From NCBI GenBank assembly GCA_035967665.1, contig JAYWLB010000125.1, positions 1 through 64,000 on the forward strand: 64,000 nt of DNA, given 5' to 3'. The stretch is from Arctic95D-9 sp035967665 (lineage in GTDB: Bacteria; Verrucomicrobiota; Verrucomicrobiia; Verrucomicrobiales; DEV007). The position numbers and the translations under genes were made by a program. Below the pieces are notes generated by a model. The model was not told where the DNA came from, ran no database searches, and saw only the letters and a program-made list of their open reading frames with translations. Of this stretch, positions 1 through 7,352 are shown in pieces; position 1 is the stretch's first letter, and each line of letters begins with the position of its first letter.

Positions 1-421
1 AGAGCCATCCTTTCGCCGCAGCAACGTAAATGATGTCACCTGCCCACACTTGATTGGTTCGCAGCGGGAGGGGTTCACGAAGCAACAAGTTCGCGGCGGG
101 AGCATCAGCCCGGCCGTCACTCGTGCGCGGCACAAAGTGACGGGGCTGGATAGCTCTCAACCCTTTAGCCTTCATGATTCGTCGCACTCGAGAGGTACCG
201 CAGGAGTGGCCCTCGTCATGTAGTTCAGAGTGGATTCTCCGGTAGCCGTAGCGACCACGATGCTTTTTGAAAATTATTTCAATATAATCACCCAAGGCAC
301 GATCATTTCTCTGAGACGCGCTCTCTGTTGCCTCTCGATAGTAGCTGCTTCTAGGCAGCCCAAGACTGTGACAGACTTGGCGCACGCTACCTCCTGTTTG
401 ATGCCGCAATTCCCCAATCAT
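1..421 (-). CDS. IS3-family transposase OrfB, 3' part missing (window edge)
   Basis: About 140 residues of the catalytic subunit are visible. The start has the HTH_21 type pattern (SVRQVCHSLGLPRSSYYR), followed by a basic YGYRRI segment and then WAGDIIYVA, which carries the first Asp of the DDE integrase core. The rest of the rve domain lies off the window. The ATG at 421 overlaps the orfA TGA. The frame is also open upstream to the frameshift heptamer at 472-466, with no stop between, which supports a fused product. No internal damage is seen in the visible portion. Confidence 0.8.
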   Translation of the reverse strand, partial: MIGELRHQTGGSVRQVCHSLGLPRSSYYREATESASQRNDRALGDYIEIIFKKHRGRYGYRRIHSELHDEGHSCGTSRVRRIMKAKGLRAIQPRHFVPRTSDGRADAPAANLLLREPLPLRTNQVWAGDIIYVAAAKGWL

Positions 422-753
422 GGTGCGTCTTTCTTTTCGGGAGTAGTCCCTAGGATCACGGCGGCCTTTTTTAAGATCGTATTTTCCATCTCAAGTTTGG
501 CATTCTCTCGGCGCAACTTTTGCAGCTCGTTCGCTACGTCCTCCTCGATCCGCTGTCGCGGATCGAGTCGTCCTTCGCTCTCAAGCTGCAAAGCGGCCGC
601 TTCCTCCCTCGCTAGGCGCACCCACTTGTAGAGGTTCACGGCAGCCACTCCTAATTCTTCAGCCACTTCCTGAGCAGGTCGACCCGCCTCTACCAGCTCT
701 ACGGCCTGGGCTTTGAACTCACGGGTATATCGTCTTCGTTTTTCTAATTCCAT
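418..753 (-). CDS. IS3-family transposase OrfA
   Basis: Small DNA-binding subunit of an IS3-type transposase. The N-terminal half is a helix-turn-helix typical of the HTH_Tnp_1 family (REFKAQAVELVEAG...), and the C-terminal third is a leucine-zipper-like coiled coil (ELQKLRRENAKLEMENTILKK). The stop overlaps the orfB start as ATGA. The codons TTA AAA AAG form a canonical slippery heptamer about 50 bases before the stop, so OrfA can be made alone or as an OrfAB fusion. A GTG codon directly upstream (756) is an alternative start. The gene is intact. IS3 family is clear from sequence and arrangement; the subgroup is not resolved. Confidence 0.85.
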   Translation of the reverse strand: MELEKRRRYTREFKAQAVELVEAGRPAQEVAEELGVAAVNLYKWVRLAREEAAALQLESEGRLDPRQRIEEDVANELQKLRRENAKLEMENTILKKAAVILGTTPEKKDAP

Positions 754-861
754 CACGTGTCATTATCTTAACACGTGGTCCAAACTTTCAGCTCACCTCA
801 GTTATGACTTGTGGGCTCTGAAATTGCCCGCGCGTTGAGGAAATGACTTCCGGGTCATTGG

Positions 862-1000
862 CTCTTTTTCATTATCTTTATCCTTATCTTTTTCTAAAAA
901 CGAAGCTCCTGCAGGCTCACTTGGAACAGATCGTCGAGAGGGATGCGGCGTGAGTCTCTGTCGGGAGATTAAGAAAAAGAGTAAGAAAAAGAAAAAGATT
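862..1000. repeat. low-complexity inverted repeat (CTTTTTC / GAAAAAG arms)
   Basis: In the 225-base gap between the IS end and the next gene, a pyrimidine-rich arm (862-894, CTTTTTC/ATCTTTATC units) is mirrored by a purine-rich arm (967-1000, AAGAAAAAGA units). The pairing is imperfect and the arms are 70 bases apart. It lies just beyond the 3' end of the leftward gene at 1026, so it could act as a transcription end signal, or be a simple-sequence repeat like the one flanking the oxidoreductase gene near 47.4/48.7 kb. No coding potential is apparent in the gap. Confidence 0.4.
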
Positions 1001-1025
1001 GAGGGGGGGGATACTCTTCGCTCCC

Positions 1026-2690
1026 TCAGTGCGTGCAGCACATCGGTCCGTCGAGGCTTTCGAGTCTCCGGAACCAGAGAAACTTTCTCGCGAAGAGCGG
1101 TAGCGGTTCAAAAGCGGCTTCATCACCGAAATTCTCCCCCTCTTTTCTCCCCAGTTCCCGGACCTCGCCGTGGTGACTGTATTTCACTTCGAAATCACCG
1201 GGCATCTCGCTGACGAGACGGCGGAACTCAAACCACGGAATGATGCGGTGACCGATATTGGCAAACTGCTGGATGCCTCGGGGACGTTTCGAGGGAGCGA
1301 GAATATCCGGCTCGGAATTCAGGACTTCGATCATATCGCCCTGAAGCTTGAAAAAGTCCTTCCGCTTGAAAAAGAGATGGTTCGATTCCCCCTCGGAGCG
1401 GAGATTGCTATACATCGAGAAGGAAGTCTGGGTGCGTCCACCGACCCAGGGATAGACGCCATTGAGGAGCACGGGGAGCAATCCGATCCAGGCGAGGCTC
1501 CAGCGAGCCCGGTTGGGGAGACCGAGGTCCTCTTTCCGCCCCTGCCAGCCCGCGAGGAGGTAGCATCCGCCAATCCAGCAGCCCCAGATGAAAAAGGCCA
1601 CGAAGCCAACGCGGTTGGCGCTGAAGAAGGTTTCGTAAGTGCGCCCATGGGTGAGATAGAGCACACCCTGGATGATAAGGGTGACGAAAAATCCTCCAAC
1701 GGCGAGCCATTTTGCGATCTTGCGCCCCCGTTCCGGTGATCCCCGTCCCAGCCAGGCGAGCTGACGATTCCATGAGCCTTGAAGGCGTTCGCCCCACCCG
1801 AGGGGAAGGAAAAGAATCAGCACGGCGAGGATCAACGAGCTGAAGCTGAAAATACCGGCAGCGGGGTGAATCGAGAGCCAGAGATGAAAAAAGACTGCGG
1901 CGAGAAAGCCGGCGAAACGGGTCCGGCGAAACAGCAGCAGAATCGGGATCCCGAATTCAAAAAGGTAGGAACCCCATATCGCGCCGTGCAGAGCCCAGTT
2001 CGCAGTGGGGATGAGCGGGCCGAAGTAGGCGGCGATCTCGGTGTGGAGTTTTGCGGCACAGGAAATTTCCGGATTGAGGTAGTCCCGGTTCAGCTTCTGC
2101 GTGCCGGCCCAGAAGTACATGATGATGATGGCGACACGAATCACGGGGGCAAAGCGGGATAGATAGTCGCGCCCCTGCTCCAAAGGCGGCAGACCGAAGA
2201 GAAGCCGCCCGAGGGTGATGAGCATGAAGAGGGTCGTGAGAGCGCCGGGGACATAGCCGTGGGGAATCCCCGGGATGAGGAAATAAGCGGCCTTCACCGC
2301 GACGGCGAGAAAGAACCAGCGCAACTTGGGAAGCCATTGAGCCGAGATTTTACGGAACTCGGTGACACCGGGGCCGAAGAAGAAAAATCCCAGAAAAGCC
2401 AGCACCATAATGAGGTGCAGCATCCCCTCGAAGAGAATGTGATTGGGAACAAAGGGGAGTTTGTGCCAGAGGTTGAGAAGCGAGGCAAAAACCATCGCGC
2501 CAAACCTGAGAACGCAGGAGGGTTCGAAAATGACGGCGGCAGCGGTGATCACAAGAATCCACCCCTGCCAGCTCTCTGCCCAGAAAGTAAACGCCAGTTG
2601 GTGCGCAAGGGTCGTCACCGCCCAGATCAGTGCAAAAGCGCTGAAGGGACGATATCCACAATCCCCTTTTGTGGACTTCAAGTCGGTCAT
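1026..2690 (-). CDS. multi-pass membrane protein, HTTM-like
   Basis: A 554-residue integral membrane protein with roughly ten hydrophobic segments across residues 1-430 and a soluble C-terminal tail of about 120 residues. The segment YFWAGTQKLN near residue 195, followed by long helices, resembles the HTTM (vitamin-K-dependent carboxylase-like) family seen in many bacteria. No catalytic function can be assigned. The ATG at 2690 is used; the gene stands alone, between the IS3 end and a lysozyme-like lipoprotein gene. Seen: TM pattern and tail. Inferred: HTTM relationship, on the basis of the one motif and topology. It could otherwise be an unassigned Verrucomicrobia-type membrane protein. Confidence 0.55.
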   Translation of the reverse strand: MTDLKSTKGDCGYRPFSAFALIWAVTTLAHQLAFTFWAESWQGWILVITAAAVIFEPSCVLRFGAMVFASLLNLWHKLPFVPNHILFEGMLHLIMVLAFLGFFFFGPGVTEFRKISAQWLPKLRWFFLAVAVKAAYFLIPGIPHGYVPGALTTLFMLITLGRLLFGLPPLEQGRDYLSRFAPVIRVAIIIMYFWAGTQKLNRDYLNPEISCAAKLHTEIAAYFGPLIPTANWALHGAIWGSYLFEFGIPILLLFRRTRFAGFLAAVFFHLWLSIHPAAGIFSFSSLILAVLILFLPLGWGERLQGSWNRQLAWLGRGSPERGRKIAKWLAVGGFFVTLIIQGVLYLTHGRTYETFFSANRVGFVAFFIWGCWIGGCYLLAGWQGRKEDLGLPNRARWSLAWIGLLPVLLNGVYPWVGGRTQTSFSMYSNLRSEGESNHLFFKRKDFFKLQGDMIEVLNSEPDILAPSKRPRGIQQFANIGHRIIPWFEFRRLVSEMPGDFEVKYSHHGEVRELGRKEGENFGDEAAFEPLPLFARKFLWFRRLESLDGPMCCTH

Positions 2691-2862
2691 AAAATTTTTC
2701 GTATCCTAGGATTAGTGACTGAGACGGGCAAGCCGGAATTCGACGCGTTTTTGTTAGGGATTCTTAGAGGATTTCTCAGCCAGATTGCGTCTTCACTTCG
2801 CTACCGAATGCCTTTTCGAAAAAGGCATCCACCTGCAAAAGCCATTTGCCCGAATCGACTCT

Positions 2863-3750
2863 TCACTGCAGTGAGATGCCGTGTCGCTGCCAGAAGGCGG
2901 TGAGTTCCGCCCGGGAGCCGCGGAAGACGTTGCGTTCGGTGGGGCGGTCGATATTGCCGAAATAGAGGCTGTTGCGATAAGTGCCGTCGGAGAAAACCTT
3001 CGGTTTTGATTTTCCGTCAGACCACTCGACGCCGCCGTATTGCCACATCGTCCAGCGGGGCCAGAGATTATACTGTTTCACGAGGTTTTCAGGCGTGCCC
3101 GGGGCGGGATAGACGGGGCCGCTTCCGCTGACACTGGAGTAAAGCGCGAGCCAGTAGGGGGCGCGGGCGATGCGAGCCTTTGTTTGCGGGTCAGCGGAAC
3201 TGGTTTGCTGCTTCAGTTCCTGACTGTTTTCCAGGTAGGCGACAGGAACGATCCCGGTGCGTTTTTCGACGCGATCCATGAAGGCGAGAATCGAAGAAAG
3301 AGAGAGATCGCCGTCGTAGTCGCCGCAAAGGAGGAGCGAGGGGGCGTTCCAGCTTCTTCCCCGCGCCAATGCCTGCGCTCGATCGACAAATTGATCGGCC
3401 TGAGTCACCGGGCTGACGTGTTTCTGGACGCGGTAGTAGAGGCCCGGGAGCATTCCCGCTTTGTCAGAGGAAGCGACGAAGTCGGCGCACTTCTCATCGA
3501 GTTTCCCGCCTTTTCCGGCGCGGGCAATGAGACCCCGCGATCCGTTCGCGGCGAGCGCTGAGACATCGTGCTGGGAAAAGCCATTTCCCTCGCGCTGCCG
3601 TTCCTTGGGGTCGTAGGCGGAGACGTTGATGATTTGCTGCAACTCATTTGATCCGCCGGCGACCGGTGCAGGCGCACCCGAATCGTCGTCGGGAACAGAG
3701 CGGCACTGCGCAAGCAGAGCGATAAACGGAATGAGCAATAGGCGATTCAT
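2863..3750 (-). CDS. exported lipoprotein, GH25 lysozyme-like
   Basis: The first 16 residues form a lipoprotein signal ending in a lipobox (LLAQC), so the mature protein is probably anchored to a membrane. The body resembles glycoside hydrolase family 25 (muramidase) barrels: a first strand with NVSAYD near residue 43, GLIARAGKGG with an Asp and Cys helix near 75, AGMLPGLYYRV near 98, LLLCGDYDGD near 140, and a C-terminal WTMWQYGG typical of the last strands. The usual DxE of GH25 appears here as DYD, so catalytic activity is uncertain. Peptidoglycan is the likely substrate or ligand. ATG at 3750; monocistronic. Confidence 0.6.
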   Translation of the reverse strand: MNRLLLIPFIALLAQCRSVPDDDSGAPAPVAGGSNELQQIINVSAYDPKERQREGNGFSQHDVSALAANGSRGLIARAGKGGKLDEKCADFVASSDKAGMLPGLYYRVQKHVSPVTQADQFVDRAQALARGRSWNAPSLLLCGDYDGDLSLSSILAFMDRVEKRTGIVPVAYLENSQELKQQTSSADPQTKARIARAPYWLALYSSVSGSGPVYPAPGTPENLVKQYNLWPRWTMWQYGGVEWSDGKSKPKVFSDGTYRNSLYFGNIDRPTERNVFRGSRAELTAFWQRHGISLQ

Positions 3751-3871
3751 TAAGGGAATCTAAACCATTTTCCGGAATGCGTCAGTTCGATGTTTCAGCC
3801 CGATCAAGGGACGCAGCATGGCATCCGGCTTGACCCTGTAGCGGATGCTCCTTTAACCTGGGCTGCAGAAG

Positions 3872-4393
3872 ATGAGGAAATCAGCCACCCGCAAGACGGG
3901 GATAAGTCCCTTAGTGAAAATTATCTTAACTATATCTCTGCTCCTCTGTAGCGGAGTCAGCGTCAGCGCAGGTTGGTTGCCGTGGGAGGTTTACGAGGTT
4001 CGTGCCTATGTATATGACTATGCACAGGAAGAGGGGAATAAGTCGTTGCTAAGGAAGGGGCGGCTTCACAAAGGGGTTATCAATCAGGGAGGTGCGAAGC
4101 TCTCTGATGATCAGATTGAACGATTGAAGGAGGCACTTCGTTCGTCGCAGGAGCGGAAGTCAGGCGCCTTCTGCTACCTGCCTCACCATGGTTTTGTATT
4201 TTTCGACAGGGACGGGAAGGCTATGGGGCATATTGAGTTGTGTTTTCAGTGTGGCAATGTTGCCAGTTCACCCAAAGGACTGCCGGAGCGCGAGTGGGAC
4301 TGGAAAGCGATTCGAACTTTGCTTGAAGAACTCAATGTGCCGATTCTGAAGTCCGATGAGGACTACTCAAAGCTGTATAGTCAGGGAGGCTGA
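3872..4393 (+). CDS. exported protein of unknown function with Cys pairs
   Basis: Not recognised as a named family. A 173-residue protein with a basic N-terminus and a hydrophobic stretch (residues 13-33) that reads as a signal peptide. The mature part has a conserved-looking core: FCYLPHHGFVFFDRDGK followed by IELCFQCGNV, giving one Cys before HH and a CxxC pair, a pattern that could bind a metal or form a disulfide. The gene starts 121 bases from the divergent lipoprotein gene and is followed by 190 non-coding bases. Start ATG 3872. It has no frameshift and normal-looking codon use. Confidence 0.6.
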   Translation: MRKSATRKTGISPLVKIILTISLLLCSGVSVSAGWLPWEVYEVRAYVYDYAQEEGNKSLLRKGRLHKGVINQGGAKLSDDQIERLKEALRSSQERKSGAFCYLPHHGFVFFDRDGKAMGHIELCFQCGNVASSPKGLPEREWDWKAIRTLLEELNVPILKSDEDYSKLYSQGG

Positions 4394-4585
4394 TCGGTCT
4401 CCTTTTTGAAGGTTTGTCAGGTAAAGACAGTTCGCAGAATCACCTGCGGGTTTCCCGGGCCTCGGAATGAGCGGGAAACAACTCGGGATGTTGAAATTAA
4501 AGGAATGTCAGATCTTTAAAGTGAATCATATTTGCCATACTCTCCATTAGAGTTATAATTAAGTCTCCTTATATGTTTCAATTGA

Positions 4586-5023
4586 ATGAAAATCTCTCAA
4601 AATCGAATTTATTCCCGTAGGGGATTCACTCTTATCGAGATCACGCTGGTGATCGCGGTGCTTCTGGGGCTTATCAGCGTCCTTTTTGTCGGTGCGGCCA
4701 GTTACAAGGAAGGCACGAACCGGGCAAAGTGCATTATGACGATCGCGACGGTGCAGAAGGCGGTTCGGTCTTATCAGAATTTGAATGAGCTCGAGCCCGG
4801 CGACACCTTGAACTTTCACTCTCTTGTAGGTGAAGAAAGGCTGATTGAGTATATCACACCATGCGGGTCGCAGGCACCGTTGCCCCCTGAGCTTGGAGCT
4901 GCGGACAGTTTTGCTGCATCCGGATACATAGGGATGGGGATGGTTCCTGAAAGCGGAATTCCTTACCTTTCCTGCATGGTCGCTGATCTCGGACACGTGC
5001 CGGATACGAGTAGCAGTTGGTAG
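4586..5023 (+). CDS. type IV pilin / pseudopilin-like protein
   Basis: Residues 12-40 carry a class III signal: a short basic leader, the cleavage motif G/FTLIE with Glu at position +5, and a long hydrophobic helix (ITLVIAVLLGLISVLFVG). This is the substrate pattern of prepilin peptidase. The remaining 105 residues contain two Cys near the C-terminal half and one near the end of the helix, and look like the small globular head of a pseudopilin. No assembly genes (GspD/E/F, PilB/C) lie nearby, so it is an orphan minor pilin or pseudopilin. Start ATG 4586. It converges with the PBP gene, with 15 bases between stops. Confidence 0.65.
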   Translation: MKISQNRIYSRRGFTLIEITLVIAVLLGLISVLFVGAASYKEGTNRAKCIMTIATVQKAVRSYQNLNELEPGDTLNFHSLVGEERLIEYITPCGSQAPLPPELGAADSFAASGYIGMGMVPESGIPYLSCMVADLGHVPDTSSSW

Positions 5024-5038
5024 GCGGGTAACGCCGAC

Positions 5039-7189
5039 TTAGTGCTTTTTGCAGAACTTGCGGGGGATGAGGTCATGTGGAACCTCTTCGACGTAAACCG
5101 TTTCGGCGCGGCGACAGCCATCTCCGGCGAGAAGTCCTGATTCGTGGCAGAGTTCCATCGCAATGACTTCTTCGGGCTCGGCGAAGTCAGTGAATTCGTA
5201 ACCGATATTCTGCGCTTCGGACATGATCTCCTTCCAGATCGGAAGGGCTATGCGGCCGCCGTAGGCACCTTTCATAATCGTTTCGGGTTGGTCGAGTCCG
5301 AGCCAGACCCCGCCGGAAAGGCGGCTCGTGTAGCCCACAAACCAGGCGTCAAAAAAGTCGTTCGTGGTTCCGGTTTTTCCTCCGGCAGGTGCGGTGAATC
5401 CCATTTCGCGGATCGAGGCAGCGGTTCCGCCCGGTTGCATGACCTGCTTGAGAATATTGGAAGTCAGCCAGGCTGCTCCGGATGAAAGGACGCGGTAGTT
5501 GGCGTCTTCATGAGCAAAAAGGGGAGTGCCGTCGCGATCGTCGATGGCTTCGATAAAATAGGGACGGTGACGAATTCCGCCGGTGGCAAAAACAGAAAAG
5601 GCGCTCGTGACATCTCTTACGGTTGCGCCCGTCGTGCCGATATAGAGGGTGGGTGAAGGTTCCAGTTCACGTTGGTCGCCGAGGCCGGCGTGCTCCATCA
5701 TCGCGAGGACATTGTTGATTCCCGCCCATTCTCCGACCCGAATCGTCATTGTGTTGCGGGAGCGTATCAGGCCCTGCGAGGCGGGAAGCATTCCGCCGAA
5801 CAACCCGTCAGAGTTCGCGGGATTCCATGTGTCTTTTGCCCACGGAATTTCGTCCTCTTTGATCTCGGCATCGCTGATCCACTGTCCCGGGAAAAGACCC
5901 CGTTCGAAGGCGGCGCCGTAGACGAGCGGTTTAAAAATCGATCCCATTGGCCTGCGTGCCTGCGTGGCCCGGTTAAAGGCACTTTCAGAGAAATCGCGCC
6001 CCCCCACCATTGCCCGCATCGCCCCGGTGTAGTTTTCGAGGAGCACCGTCGCGGCCTGGAGGTAGGCGGGGTCGCCGGATTGATGATTCGCCGCTTTCGG
6101 GTGCGGGTAATCCGCCTGCGCTTCGATTTCGTCGAGGTGATTCACGAGTGACTTTTCGGCTGCTGTCTGCAACCTCATATCAAAAGTCGTCCGGATCGTG
6201 AGGCCTCCCACTCCCGCGAGAGAGGGAACGAGCTTGTCCACCTCATCGTTCACCATTTTCAGGAGATAGGTCTGCTCGGAAACCTTTGAATGCTCGCGAA
6301 GCATCTCCATCCAGATAGCCTGATCCTGAACAGGCGGCCTCGCTGTTTCCATTGCTTTGGCCTCTTTTTTAGTGATGAAGCCTTCGTCCTCCATGCGCCA
6401 GAGCGTGCTGCGCATTTCCCGCAGAGCGGCGTCGTAATTTCTGAAAGGAGAGAAGCCGTTCGGCGCGCGAATTACGCCTGCGGCCATCGCTGCTTCGGGG
6501 AGGGTGAGGGCGGCTGCCGGTTTTCCGAAATAGCCCTGCGCGGCCTGCTCGATACCGTTCATGCCGGTTCCGAGGAAAACCCGGCTCACGTAGTGGTAGA
6601 GAATCTCGTCTTTTGTGTAGTTACTTTCGATGCGTCGGGCAATAGCCATTTCGAGGAGCTTGCGCTGCATCGTTTTGCCGGTGAGGCCGTAGCTCATCCG
6701 CGTGAGCTGCATCGTAATCGTGCTTGCTCCCTGAACGGTTCTTTTCTCGCGGGCGTTGCGAAGCCAGGCCCTGACAAGTCCAAAATGATCTACGCCGTGA
6801 TGGCTGTAAAAGCGACCGTCCTCCCGTGCGATGAGCGCATGGAGAAAGTGGGGTGAAATCTGATCAAGAGGAACAGGGGTTCCGATGTCTTCGCCGTGAA
6901 GGTAGCCGATTTGTTCACCGGTGGCATCGAGGACGACAGATTCCTGCGGCATGCGCCCGACTGCTGAAATGTCGTAGCGAGCCGCAGCGCGGTCGTATTG
7001 AAAGAGGATCATTCCCCCGATGAGAAGTCCGATGAAAGAGGCGATCAGTCCTGCAATGATGAAGAGACGAAAGAGCGGGTTGCGCAGGACGCGCACGAGC
7101 TTGCTTTCAGGGGCACGTCTTCGGGCTCGGCTCGCGGATTTGCGTGCCGCGGATTTACGCGAACGCGAGCGTTTTGAGGGTCGGGACAT
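5039..7189 (-). CDS. class A penicillin-binding protein (PBP1A type)
   Basis: Bifunctional peptidoglycan glycosyltransferase and DD-transpeptidase. A very basic cytoplasmic tail (1-35) and one TM helix (about 40-64) are followed by a GT51 domain with the catalytic Glu in EDGRFYSHHG (E123) and the STITMQLTR motif near 156-164. The transpeptidase domain has SIFK (S417, K420), SRN (477-479) and KTGTTN (605-610). All key residues are present. Length 716 is normal for the family. It probably acts at the inner-membrane outer face in cell-wall elongation. ATG 7189 is well supported by the basic tail and TM. Confidence 0.93.
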   Translation of the reverse strand: MSRPSKRSRSRKSAARKSASRARRRAPESKLVRVLRNPLFRLFIIAGLIASFIGLLIGGMILFQYDRAAARYDISAVGRMPQESVVLDATGEQIGYLHGEDIGTPVPLDQISPHFLHALIAREDGRFYSHHGVDHFGLVRAWLRNAREKRTVQGASTITMQLTRMSYGLTGKTMQRKLLEMAIARRIESNYTKDEILYHYVSRVFLGTGMNGIEQAAQGYFGKPAAALTLPEAAMAAGVIRAPNGFSPFRNYDAALREMRSTLWRMEDEGFITKKEAKAMETARPPVQDQAIWMEMLREHSKVSEQTYLLKMVNDEVDKLVPSLAGVGGLTIRTTFDMRLQTAAEKSLVNHLDEIEAQADYPHPKAANHQSGDPAYLQAATVLLENYTGAMRAMVGGRDFSESAFNRATQARRPMGSIFKPLVYGAAFERGLFPGQWISDAEIKEDEIPWAKDTWNPANSDGLFGGMLPASQGLIRSRNTMTIRVGEWAGINNVLAMMEHAGLGDQRELEPSPTLYIGTTGATVRDVTSAFSVFATGGIRHRPYFIEAIDDRDGTPLFAHEDANYRVLSSGAAWLTSNILKQVMQPGGTAASIREMGFTAPAGGKTGTTNDFFDAWFVGYTSRLSGGVWLGLDQPETIMKGAYGGRIALPIWKEIMSEAQNIGYEFTDFAEPEEVIAMELCHESGLLAGDGCRRAETVYVEEVPHDLIPRKFCKKH

Positions 7190-7241
7190 CGGATGCAGTG
7201 AAAAAGGCGAGTTTCCCGCAGATTGTGTCGAATCTCAAGTA

Positions 7242-7349
7242 GGACTTAACCCTCTTTGGTCACAGACTTAACCCTGTTAAGTCCGCCCCCTTTTTTTCCT
7301 GATCCTGCTTTTAATCTCCATGCGGAGTCCTGTCCGCCGCCTTCGGCGG
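7242..7349 (-). terminator. two hairpins downstream of rapA
   Basis: Directly beyond the rapA stop lies a GC hairpin, CCGCCG/CGGCGG (7334-7349) with loop CCTT. Further on, a 9-bp inverted repeat GGACTTAAC (7242-7250) / GTTAAGTCC (7276-7284) encloses a second copy of ACTTAACCCT. On the minus strand the first hairpin is followed by an A-rich run rather than a clean U-tract, so it is a weak candidate terminator. The gap 7190-7352 otherwise holds the PBP promoter region and no gene. Confidence 0.4.
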
Positions 7350-7352
7350 AAT

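Larger units (their letters stand above)
1..800 (-). mobile_element. IS3-family insertion sequence, left part
   Basis: Two overlapping transposase frames read leftward and run off the window edge, so only the start of the element is present. The presumed outer end is near position 800, where the minus strand begins TGAGGTGAGCTGAAAG, in keeping with the TGA start common at IS3-family ends. The other end and any target duplication lie outside the window. The heptamer A AAA AAG (472 down to 466) in orfA places a -1 frameshift directly into the orfB frame, which is open from there, so an OrfAB fusion transposase is expected. Confidence 0.85.
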
